Part shown: in pieces, positions 1 through 6,655 of the stretch
Numbering within the stretch: position 1 is the stretch's first letter
Layout: every line of letters starts with the position of its first letter
Assembly (NCBI GenBank): GCA_014377495.1
Contig: JACMPN010000347.1
Span: 1 to 13,376, forward strand
Direction: 5' to 3'
Length of the DNA stretch: 13,376 bases
Source of the DNA: Candidatus Sericytochromatia bacterium
Lineage (GTDB): Bacteria; Cyanobacteriota; Sericytochromatia; JACMPN01
Translations under genes and position numbers: made by a program
Notes under the pieces: model-generated
Told to the model about the DNA's origin: nothing
Databases searched by the model: none
What the model saw: only the letters and a program-made list of their open reading frames with translations

Positions 1-167
1 GCCACCACGCAATGCGGCGGCCTTGTTTCTTGCGCACCTGACGGACGCCACAGTCCGAGCCTCAATGCTGCTCACTGCCGGCGATTTCGTGGCCGCCAAA
101 GGCGGACGATGGCTCTGGCGGCCGCCAAGGCTCGCACCCGGTTGGTGCTGAAAAGGCAGGAATGTCC

Positions 168-623
168 CTAATCGGCCTTGCCGCCGCCGGCCTTGAGATG
201 GGCGACCCTGGTCGCCACCGACTCGGGCTTGTCGAGGGAAGCCGGGGGAGAGCCGATGGTGCGGCCGCTAGCCATGTGCTGGATGCCGGCCAGGTCGCGA
301 AACTCCGGCAGGCCCGACTTGATATTGAGGACTTCGACCCGCCAGGCGAAGTAGTCACGTTCGCCGGGGATGGCCCACACACGCACCTTGCCGAGCTTCA
401 GGTCCGCAACGTCAGCAAACTTGGCTTCGAACTTCTGGCGGATGATCTTATCGGCTTTTTTCAGGTCCGGACCCGACTTGGCGCCATAGGCGTTTGCCAT
501 GGGCACGCTGGCAGCATAAGTGCTGGACAAGGGCATGCTGACAGCGGCAGGCATACGTGCACTGGCACACCCGGTCATCGTCATGCCGATCATCATCACG
601 GCCATCTTCATCCGAAGCGTCAT
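168..623 (-). CDS. Small predicted lipoprotein, function unknown
   Basis: 151 residues from the ATG at 623. I prefer this start to a GTG 15 nt upstream because GGAGGT at 631-636 sits 7 nt before the ATG and overlaps the GTG reading. The N-terminus has a short basic stretch (R4, K6), a Met-rich hydrophobic segment (seven Met in the first 16 residues) and a lipobox-like MTGC with Cys19, followed by Ala, so a lipidated, exported protein is expected. Met at -3 of the lipobox is slightly unusual. The region after Cys19 to about residue 45 is low-complexity (Ala/Ser/Met/Pro). The rest looks like one small alpha/beta domain with a charged segment rich in Lys (about 50-70) and a conserved-looking segment WAIPGERDYFAWRVEVLN near 85-102. 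I do not recognise the family. A perfect inverted repeat lies upstream at 648-674. Gene reality is well supported by signal peptide plus ribosome site; function is unknown. Confidence 0.75.
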   Translation of the reverse strand: MTLRMKMAVMMIGMTMTGCASARMPAAVSMPLSSTYAASVPMANAYGAKSGPDLKKADKIIRQKFEAKFADVADLKLGKVRVWAIPGERDYFAWRVEVLNIKSGLPEFRDLAGIQHMASGRTIGSPPASLDKPESVATRVAHLKAGGGKAD

Positions 624-972
624 CTCGTTAACCTCCACCCATCGAACGTCACTCGTCCGAAAGTACCGAGTGACTCATCACCCCCTTGTGACCGATGCTT
701 GTCCAAGGTCTGGTGATGCTTCCCCTACGATTTTCTTAACGTTGGCTGCAGTCTCAGAGGTTTCTCTGGAAATTTCACGTGAGCGGCTGTGGAAAAGTGC
801 CTAAAGCCGCCGATGAAAGCGCCTTATGAAGCGGCGGAGCGGCAAAATCTGAGCTGGGTTAAGGCCTGGAACTTGGTCTCAACCACCGGGCTCCCCAGGA
901 GTGGCGCCCCCAACGCTCTCAGGGCCCGAGAACAAGAAACCTCTGATGTTGGTGTGGTGTTCACGCATGCCA
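624..972. other. Gene-free region between lipoprotein and methyltransferase
   Basis: About 350 bp with no convincing coding sequence: the open frames that cross it have no ribosome site and run antisense or out of frame into the methyltransferase gene. It must hold the lipoprotein promoter (minus strand) and the 3' end of the methyltransferase transcript. Visible structure is the inverted repeat at 648-674, a small hairpin CAGAG-GTTT-CTCTG at 755-768, and a GC-rich stretch around 885-932 with several short complementary blocks, including CTCC-CCA-GGAG at 891-901. I see no tRNA, no clear terminator and no strong -35/-10 pair. Confidence 0.5.
648..674. repeat. Perfect 8-bp inverted repeat (operator or leader hairpin)
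   Basis: GTCACTCG at 648-655 and its exact reverse complement CGAGTGAC at 667-674 flank an 11-nt spacer. The repeat lies 25 nt upstream of the lipoprotein ATG (minus strand) and 11 nt beyond its Shine-Dalgarno site. It could be a dimeric repressor site or a 5' leader stem-loop. No T-run follows in either direction, so it is not an obvious terminator. Confidence 0.5.
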
Positions 973-2556
973 TCACGGATCGCCCGCCACACTGCCTGTC
1001 CATACTTGACCACGGATGTCGATGGCCTGTACGCACACCATCCCGGCGGGATCGGGCAGCGGAACCGTATAGGTGCCCTGAACGCAGCGATAGTGCCCGA
1101 CGGGCACGTCCGCGATGGCCCGATGGAAACGCTGGCCGTCATAAGCAGGATCCACGTACACGGCTTCGATCGTGGATCGCCAGTCCTGATCCATGCCGGC
1201 AGGCAGATCCGGAGCGCTGATGGTCAGGGTGCCTGAGTTGAGGACGCCGCTATGCCGGTCTGATCGCCATTGCAGCGACAGGGGGGCCAAGTCCACATGC
1301 CCGCCGCTGCTGCCCCAGAGGATGCCTGGCCGACTGCTGGCCGGTGCCGATCGCCCGCGTCTGCCGATCGTTTCGGTGGCGGGATGTTCGATCGCCAGGC
1401 GACTGGCGGCAACCTGAATGGCGATCGGACTGACGTCACACCCGATCCAGCGGCGGCCCAGGCGCTGGGCGGCGACAAGGGTGGATCCGGATCCGCTGAA
1501 ACAGTCCAAAATCAGATCATCCGGGCTGGACGCCGCCTGGATCAACCGTGCCAGCAGCGCTTCCGGCTTACGGGTCGGATAGTTGAACTGTTCATGTTTG
1601 CCGGCATGCATGGCATCGGGGATGTCGGTCCAGACGTCGCCGACCAGCACGTCCTCGATCACCCAATCGCCTTCGCTGCGAAGTGGGTATTTGATGCGGA
1701 TGGTCCCGGTCCGGGTGCGGTAGATCCGGCCCTCGGACTCCAGACGGGCAATGCTTGCATCCGTGTAGTCGCCGCGGGGGGCCGTCTTGAACCAGGTTCC
1801 CTGCTCGTCCTGGCGGAAGCCACGGGCTTTGGCTTCGCCGGTCTGGATTCGCCGCTCCACGCGCACCGGTGCAAATGCCGTGGTCGGGCCCTTCCCATAC
1901 CAAAGGATGACGTCGTGGTTGCGGGCGAACTGTCCAGCTGTCGCTTTGGCGCCGCGGGCGCTGGTCCCGTAGGCCCAGACGATCTGATTGCGGAAGCGGT
2001 CCGGCCCGAAGATCTCGTCCAGCAGGCAGCGCATGTGGTGGGCCCGGCGGTAATCGCAATGGAAGAACAGGCTGCCGTCGTCAGCCAGCAACGCCCAGAT
2101 TGCTTGCAACCGTTCGTACATGAACTGCACGTAGTCTGTCGGCTGCCACACGTCCCGATAGGCGACCTGACGCACGGCCGGCCCATGCTGTCCTGAGTCG
2201 CTGCGGGCCTGGACCTGTCGGGCATAGTCGGCACCGGAATCGAACGGCGGATCGATGTAGGCCAGTTTGACCTGGCCCCGCCAGCCGGTTGCCGCCAGAT
2301 GCTGGAGCACAGCAAGGTTTTCACCCTGGATGAGGTGATCAGATCCATCTGCCGGCTGCGGATTCCCGACCGCTTCAGTGGTGGTAGTGCGTGCACCCCA
2401 ACTGGCTTGCGGCGAGAGGCGCAGGGCCGACGAGACGGAGGCCGGTGCCTTTCCCTGCCAGACCAAGACGGGGGTGCCGGCCTCGTTCGGCGGACTGACA
2501 CGTTTGGCCGCACGGCCGGACGGGCTGGGGGATGCAGGCATTGAAAAAGGGTCCAT
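973..2556 (-). CDS. Site-specific DNA methyltransferase, beta class (N6-adenine or N4-cytosine), solitary
   Basis: 527 residues from the ATG at 2556; an upstream TTG (2589) and a downstream ATG (2541) are alternatives, and none has a strong Shine-Dalgarno site. The catalytic motif IV DPPF (about 102-105, preceded by LAYI) comes before the S-adenosylmethionine-binding motif I, DCFSGSGST (about 351-359). This is the order of beta-class amino methyltransferases such as type III Mod subunits. Between them are FFHCDY (motif V region) and a presumed target-recognition part; YPTRKPEALLARLI just ahead of motif I is the usual motif X-like helix. The C-terminal 80 residues include VYVDPAYDG, seen in stand-alone members of this family. 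The N-terminal 70 residues are Pro/Ser/Ala-rich. No restriction gene or specificity subunit is next to it, so an orphan regulatory enzyme or one half of a lost system is likely. Target sequence cannot be read from the protein. It diverges from the purine operon. Confidence 0.88.
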   Translation of the reverse strand: MDPFSMPASPSPSGRAAKRVSPPNEAGTPVLVWQGKAPASVSSALRLSPQASWGARTTTTEAVGNPQPADGSDHLIQGENLAVLQHLAATGWRGQVKLAYIDPPFDSGADYARQVQARSDSGQHGPAVRQVAYRDVWQPTDYVQFMYERLQAIWALLADDGSLFFHCDYRRAHHMRCLLDEIFGPDRFRNQIVWAYGTSARGAKATAGQFARNHDVILWYGKGPTTAFAPVRVERRIQTGEAKARGFRQDEQGTWFKTAPRGDYTDASIARLESEGRIYRTRTGTIRIKYPLRSEGDWVIEDVLVGDVWTDIPDAMHAGKHEQFNYPTRKPEALLARLIQAASSPDDLILDCFSGSGSTLVAAQRLGRRWIGCDVSPIAIQVAASRLAIEHPATETIGRRGRSAPASSRPGILWGSSGGHVDLAPLSLQWRSDRHSGVLNSGTLTISAPDLPAGMDQDWRSTIEAVYVDPAYDGQRFHRAIADVPVGHYRCVQGTYTVPLPDPAGMVCVQAIDIRGQVWTGSVAGDP

Positions 2557-2729
2557 CCTGGGCGTAACCGATGGCTCGCCGACAACCAATCAGGTTTACG
2601 GCGGATGTCCCTATCGTATCGCCGTCGGGCGGCCTTTGTCGGGGCTGCTGCTGCGCTGACTGCGGATGCGGACGTTGGAAAGGTGTCCCTGGGCGGTGCC
2701 GGACGTCAAAGAATGCTAAAATCCTGGTC
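2557..2729. promoter_or_regulatory. Divergent intergenic region, methyltransferase / purine operon
   Basis: 173 bp between two divergent starts, so it should carry both promoters and any control site of the purine operon. The clearest element is the extended -10 at 2714-2722 (listed separately). An imperfect inverted repeat, CGTAACC at 2563-2569 and GGTTTACG at 2593-2600 (one-base bulge), is a possible regulator site but could be chance. No riboswitch-like fold was recognised. A frame open upstream of xdhC through this region would add a Cys-rich tail with no match to the XdhC family, and I treat it as non-coding. Confidence 0.45.
2714..2722 (+). promoter_or_regulatory. Extended -10 element of the purine operon, possibly giving leaderless mRNA
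   Basis: TGCTAAAAT fits the extended -10 pattern TGnTATAAT with one mismatch (TAAAAT at 2717-2722). No good -35 lies 17 bp upstream, which extended -10 promoters tolerate. Transcription would begin about 7 nt downstream, at 2729-2730, which is the xdhC ATG itself. No Shine-Dalgarno site precedes that ATG, which fits a leaderless message. This is inference from sequence only. Confidence 0.4.
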
Positions 2730-3518
2730 ATGGATCCCCAGCTCTTGCGCAGCGTTGCCGATCGGCTGGAAGCCGGTGAGGACGTCGTCGTCGTCACCGT
2801 GCTCGACCGCCAGGGATCGGCCCCTGCCACCCCAGGCCAAAAGCTCATCGTGACCTCTTCGGGCCACATGGCGGGCACCGTCGGTGGCGGGCAGCTTGAG
2901 CTGGAAGCGATTGGGCAGGCCAAAGCCGTCCTCGGCATGGTCCGGGCCCCATTTACCTGGAGTGCCCGTCTCGGCCCGGATCTGGGCATGTGTTGCGGCG
3001 GTTCGGCTCAGATGCTCATCGAAAGTTTCCCGGCTGTCGGTCGGGCCTGGGTCGTCGGCGCCGGCCACGTTGCTCACGCCCTGGCGCCTCAGTTGCGGGC
3101 ATTGAGCTACCAGGTCCACGTCACGGATGCCCGGACCGAATGGGTCACCACCGAGCGTTTTCCCGGCTGCGAGCTGGCCGATACCGAGGCCGACGAAATG
3201 CCCTTTGTGCCCCGGTCACGGGATGTCTGCCTGGTCATGACCCATGACCACCGGCTCGACGAGATGGCGATCGCCGTGGCGCTGCCGAAGGCCTTCGGGT
3301 TCGTCGGCGGTGTCGGCAGCCGGGCCAAGGCTGCGCGCATCAAAGCCCGGTTGGAACTGCGGGGCCTGGCACCGGATCAGATCGGCCGCCTGGTCATGCC
3401 GATTGGCCTCGACATCGGGGCCCGCCTGCCCGCCGAGATTGCCGTCGCCATCGCTGCCCAGTTGATCTCCCTGAAAGCCGCCGTGCCGGCGCCCGGTCGT
3501 ATCGGGGCGTTGCCGTGA
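2730..3518 (+). CDS. xdhC: XdhC/CoxI-family molybdenum-cofactor chaperone (PucA type)
   Basis: 262 residues, normal for XdhC. Members bind molybdenum cofactor, keep it safe for sulfuration and hand it to xanthine dehydrogenase; they are cytosolic and not part of the final enzyme. Visible family marks are GSAPATPGQK (29-38), TVGGGQLE (50-57), GMCCGGSAQ (86-94, the Cys pair typical for cofactor binding), a Rossmann-type VVGAGHVAHAL (108-118), MTHDH near 170, FVGGVGSRAKAARI near 191-204, and IGLDIGARLPAEIAVAI near 228-244. The ATG at 2730 is chosen because the family begins with a short helix as seen here (LLRSVADRLEAGEDVVVVTV). No ribosome site precedes it; see the -10 element. First gene of the cluster; its stop overlaps the next gene's GTG by 4 nt. 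Equivalent in position to pucA of the Bacillus subtilis puc genes. Confidence 0.92.
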   Translation: MDPQLLRSVADRLEAGEDVVVVTVLDRQGSAPATPGQKLIVTSSGHMAGTVGGGQLELEAIGQAKAVLGMVRAPFTWSARLGPDLGMCCGGSAQMLIESFPAVGRAWVVGAGHVAHALAPQLRALSYQVHVTDARTEWVTTERFPGCELADTEADEMPFVPRSRDVCLVMTHDHRLDEMAIAVALPKAFGFVGGVGSRAKAARIKARLELRGLAPDQIGRLVMPIGLDIGARLPAEIAVAIAAQLISLKAAVPAPGRIGALP

Positions 3519-4027
3519 CGGGGCTGATCCTGGCAGCAGGACAGGGCCGGCGGATGGGACAGCCCAAGGCCACCGTCGTCGTGGATGGCCAGACTCTGGC
3601 TTGGCGGACGGCTGCGATCCTCCTCGCTGCGGGGCTGACCCGGGTGGTGGTGGCCCTGCGCGAGCTTCAACCCCTGCCTGAAGGGGCTGAAGCCTTTCTC
3701 GTGCCGGATCCGGACGGAGAAGCCATCGACACGATTCGCCAGACCCAATCCTTCATCGGCGGCGGACCCATCGCCCTGCTGCCCGTCGACTGTCCGGACG
3801 TCCAGGTGGCGACCGTGCAAACTCTTCTGGCTGCCTACCGGCCGCCATTCACCAAGCCGACCTTTGACGGCAAAGGCGGTCACCCCGTGATGTTTGACCT
3901 GGACCTGGATGGTGTCGCCTCACTGAGAGATGCCCTGCATCATGCTGCAGGGCATTTCGTGGCAGTCCCCGATCCGGGTATTCTGCACAACTGGAACACC
4001 CCAGAAGCGGTAAGGAGAGCAGTATGA
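3515..4027 (+). CDS. mocA: MocA/PucB-like molybdopterin nucleotidyltransferase
   Basis: 170 residues, somewhat shorter than the roughly 190-200 usual for MocA/MobA relatives. The N-terminus GLILAAGQGRRMGQPK (3-18) is the nucleotide-binding signature LAAGxGxRMGxPK of the NTP-transferase fold, and LLPVDCPDV near 88-96 carries the metal-binding Asp. GGHPVMFD near 125-132 matches the family's GxPxxF segment. The enzyme should attach CMP (or GMP) to molybdopterin to form the dinucleotide cofactor. Placed between the chaperone and the Mo subunit, it most likely makes the cofactor form needed by this xanthine dehydrogenase; pucB of B. subtilis is the parallel. The start is GTG, forced because the signature begins at residue 3. 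It overlaps xdhC by GTGA (3515-3518) and the next gene by ATGA, so translational coupling is likely. Which nucleotide it uses is not decided by the sequence. Confidence 0.85.
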   Translation: MTGLILAAGQGRRMGQPKATVVVDGQTLAWRTAAILLAAGLTRVVVALRELQPLPEGAEAFLVPDPDGEAIDTIRQTQSFIGGGPIALLPVDCPDVQVATVQTLLAAYRPPFTKPTFDGKGGHPVMFDLDLDGVASLRDALHHAAGHFVAVPDPGILHNWNTPEAVRRAV

Positions 4028-6210
4028 CGGTGGGACAATCGCCGCCTCGCGTCGACGGCGTGGCCAAGGTGCTGGGAACAGCCCGCTACGTCGATGATCT
4101 GACGATGCCGGGTATGTGGCACGGGGCCACCGTGCGCAGTCGCGTTGCAGCCGGCCGCATCCGCGAGATCCGGTTCAATCCTGCCTTCGACTGGTCCCAG
4201 GTGACCGTCGTGACCGCCAAAGACATCCCGGGCGAAAACATCATCACGACGCTCGAAGACGATCAGCCCTGCCTGGCTGATGGCATCATCCGTCACGCCT
4301 ACGAGCCGATCCTGCTCGTAGCCGCGGAGACCAAGGAACACTTGGCTGCCGCCGTCGCCGCCATCGAGGTGATCATCGACGCCGAGACGCCGATCCTGAC
4401 CCTCGACGAGGCTCTGAACCCGGCCCAGCCGATCTTTGGGAAAGACAACGTCTTCAAGCGGTACTCGATCAAACGGGGCTCGCTGGCCGAGGGGTTCGCT
4501 GAGGCGGACGTCATCGTCGAAGGCACCTATGAGGTGGGCCATCAGGAGCACATCTACATCGAACCGCAGGGAATGATCGCCTGGATCGAGCAGGACGGCA
4601 CTGCCACCGTGCAAGGCTCGCTGCAATGCCCCTATTACATCCACAAAGCGATGAAACGGGTCTTCAACCTGACCGAAGACAAAGTGCGGGTCATTCAGAA
4701 CGTCACCGGTGGCGGCTTTGGCGGCAAAGAGGAATATCCCTCCCTCATCGCCTGCCATGCGGCACTGCTGGCCCTGAAGGCCGGACGTCCCGTCAAGATC
4801 ATCTACGGCCGGGAAGAGGACATCGAGGCGACGACCAAGCGCCATCCCGCCCGGATGACCTACAGGACGGGCGTCAAAAAGGATGGCACCCTGACGGCAA
4901 TGGACGTCACGGTGCTCATGGACGGCGGCGCTTACTGCACGCTGACGCCTGTGGTGCTCAGCCGGGGCACGCTGCATGCCAGTGGCGCTTACCGGTGCCC
5001 GGCAATCGAGATCCACTCTACCGCCGTCGCCACGAACACGCCGCCGAACGGGGCGTTCCGCGGGTTTGGTGCCCCTCAGACGATCTGGGCGATCGAGCGC
5101 CACATGGACAAGATCGCCCGCACCCTGGACCTGGATCCGCTCGCCGTGCGGGAAAAGAATCTTTACACGCTCGGTGACACGACGGCCACGGGCCAATTGC
5201 TCAAGGAATCCGTGGGCAGTGAAGCCTGTGTCGAGGCGGCCGTCATGGCCTCCGGCTACTGGTCGAAGCGCAAGGAATACGCCCAGCCCCAGACCGGCCG
5301 GATCCGGCGGGGGATCGGGATTGCCACGTTCTTCCACGGGGCCGGCTTCACGGGCTCCGGCGAGGCCCGCCTCAAGGGCAAGGTTCAGGTCGATCTGCAG
5401 CCCGGCGGGCGCCTGATGGTCCGCAGCGGCAGCACGGACATCGGCCAGGGCACCGAGACGGTCTTTGCCCAGATGGCGGCCGATGCCGCCAAACTGCCCT
5501 TGGACATGGTGGACGTGCACCCCGTCGACACCCACGGCGTGCCCGACTCGGGTCCCACGGTCGCCTCCCGAACGACGATGGTCGTCGGCAGTATCGTTGC
5601 CGATGCCGCTGCCGAGGTCGCCGCCAAGGTGCGTGAGCTGACACCGGAAGGCGACTGGGCGCAGGCTGCGGACAAGGCCCTCGCACAGGGCCCCATTTCG
5701 GTCCTGCTGCAATACGTCCCGCCCGGCACCAATCAATGGGATGACGACACCTATTCCGGTGACGCCTATCCCTGCTTCTCCTGGGGTGCGGATATCGCCG
5801 AGGTCGAGGTTGATCTCGACACGATGGAAGTGACCGTCGTGGATTTCTGGGCCGCCCAGGACATCGGCAAAGCCATCCATCCGGTGATGTGCGCCGGTCA
5901 GATCGAAGGCGGCACGCTGCAGGCCATCGGCTGGGCGCTCTGCGAAGAGGTCGTCTGGGACAAGGGCCTGATCAAGAACAACCGCATCACCAATTACATC
6001 ATCCCCACGGCGCTGGATGCGCCGCCGTTCCACACGTTCCTGATCGAGGAGCCCTTTTCGGGCGGTCCCTTCGGTGCCAAGGGCGTCGGCGAACTGCCGA
6101 TGGATGGCGGGGCCCCGGCCCTGGCCGCTGCCATCGAACAAGCGATCGGCGTATGCCCGGATAGCTTGCCTTTGACCCCTGAACGACTGCTGGAGGTGTA
6201 CCGTGCCTAG
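4024..6210 (+). CDS. pucD: Xanthine dehydrogenase, molybdenum-binding large subunit (PucD type)
   Basis: 728 residues, in the normal range for the separate Mo subunit of three-part xanthine dehydrogenases. It oxidises hypoxanthine and xanthine to urate at the Mo centre and passes electrons through the Fe-S subunit to FAD. GGGFGGKE (229-236), PNGAFRGFGAP (341-351) and GAKGVGELP (684-692) are intact. They give E236, R346 and E690, which align by motif with E802, R880 and E1261 of bovine xanthine dehydrogenase: the two substrate-orienting residues and the catalytic Glu. That set argues for a true purine hydroxylase and against aldehyde oxidase or CO dehydrogenase. The ATG at 4024 follows AAGGAG (4012-4017) by 6 nt. 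There is no export signal, so it is cytosolic. It overlaps its neighbours by 4 and 8 nt. A different azaheterocycle substrate is possible in principle, but the neighbours make xanthine by far the best call. Confidence 0.95.
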   Translation: MTVGQSPPRVDGVAKVLGTARYVDDLTMPGMWHGATVRSRVAAGRIREIRFNPAFDWSQVTVVTAKDIPGENIITTLEDDQPCLADGIIRHAYEPILLVAAETKEHLAAAVAAIEVIIDAETPILTLDEALNPAQPIFGKDNVFKRYSIKRGSLAEGFAEADVIVEGTYEVGHQEHIYIEPQGMIAWIEQDGTATVQGSLQCPYYIHKAMKRVFNLTEDKVRVIQNVTGGGFGGKEEYPSLIACHAALLALKAGRPVKIIYGREEDIEATTKRHPARMTYRTGVKKDGTLTAMDVTVLMDGGAYCTLTPVVLSRGTLHASGAYRCPAIEIHSTAVATNTPPNGAFRGFGAPQTIWAIERHMDKIARTLDLDPLAVREKNLYTLGDTTATGQLLKESVGSEACVEAAVMASGYWSKRKEYAQPQTGRIRRGIGIATFFHGAGFTGSGEARLKGKVQVDLQPGGRLMVRSGSTDIGQGTETVFAQMAADAAKLPLDMVDVHPVDTHGVPDSGPTVASRTTMVVGSIVADAAAEVAAKVRELTPEGDWAQAADKALAQGPISVLLQYVPPGTNQWDDDTYSGDAYPCFSWGADIAEVEVDLDTMEVTVVDFWAAQDIGKAIHPVMCAGQIEGGTLQAIGWALCEEVVWDKGLIKNNRITNYIIPTALDAPPFHTFLIEEPFSGGPFGAKGVGELPMDGGAPALAAAIEQAIGVCPDSLPLTPERLLEVYRA

Positions 6211-6655
6211 CCTGAAAGTCAACGGCCGCGAGGTCACCGTCATGGCAGCGCCCCTGACCCGGCTTATCGACGTCCTGCGGGAAGAACTGCTCCTGACCGG
6301 CACCAAAGAAGGGTGCGGCGAAGGCGAATGCGGCTCCTGCACCGTGCTGCTGGACGGCGAACCCGTGAACAGCTGCCTTGTCCCTGTCGCCCAGACCTTT
6401 GGTCGGGCCGTCCTGACCATCGAAGGGCTCGGTACGCCGGAGCGGTTGCTGCCGCTGCAGAGCTGCTTCATCTCGGAAGGCGGCGCCCAGTGCGGCATCT
6501 GCACCCCGGGCATGCTGATTTCCGCCCATGCCCTGCTGGAGCGCAATCCGCAGCCGGACGACGGGGCCATCCGGGAGGCCATCGCCGGCAACCTTTGCCG
6601 CTGCACCGGCTATCAGCGCATCGTCAATGCGATCAAAAAGGCGGCCGAAGGATGA
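6203..6655 (+). CDS. pucE: Xanthine dehydrogenase, 2Fe-2S small subunit (PucE type)
   Basis: 150 residues, typical length for this subunit. The N-terminal plant-ferredoxin-like domain binds one 2Fe-2S cluster through C38, C43, C46 and C58 (GCGEGECGSC). The C-terminal helical domain binds the second through C97 and C100 (QCGICTPGM) and C132 and C134 (LCRCTGY). All eight ligands are present. It carries electrons from the Mo centre to FAD. The start is GTG at 6203, supported by GGAGG at 6192-6196, 6 nt upstream, and by the family's short N-terminus (SLKVNGREV). It overlaps the Mo subunit gene by 8 nt and the FAD subunit gene by ATGA. Confidence 0.95.
   Translation: MPSLKVNGREVTVMAAPLTRLIDVLREELLLTGTKEGCGEGECGSCTVLLDGEPVNSCLVPVAQTFGRAVLTIEGLGTPERLLPLQSCFISEGGAQCGICTPGMLISAHALLERNPQPDDGAIREAIAGNLCRCTGYQRIVNAIKKAAEG

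Noticed and set aside
89..130. Perfect palindrome TGGCGGCCGCCA (116-127) and a near copy of GGCCGCCAAAGG (91-102), considered as terminator or repeat element
   Set aside because: No T-run follows on either strand and the repeat is very short; probably chance in GC-rich sequence. I see no gene in 1-167.
789..1220. 143-codon open frame starting in the left intergenic region
   Set aside because: It runs antisense into the methyltransferase 3' end, has no Shine-Dalgarno site, and its Arg/Pro-rich translation looks like a shadow.
1270..2196. A 308-codon open frame on the plus strand opposite the methyltransferase
   Set aside because: Antisense shadow of the methyltransferase gene, whose DPPF and FSGSGS motifs fix the coding strand; no ribosome site.
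2571..2729. N-terminal extension of XdhC from an ATG at 2571, with a Cys-rich segment
   Set aside because: XdhC proteins begin as at 2730. The extension has no family match, has no ribosome site and overlaps the divergent promoter region.
3940..6606. An 888-codon open frame on the minus strand across the Mo subunit gene
   Set aside because: It is antisense to clear, motif-rich genes on the plus strand. Long antisense frames are common in GC-rich DNA, and the translation shows no recognisable domain.
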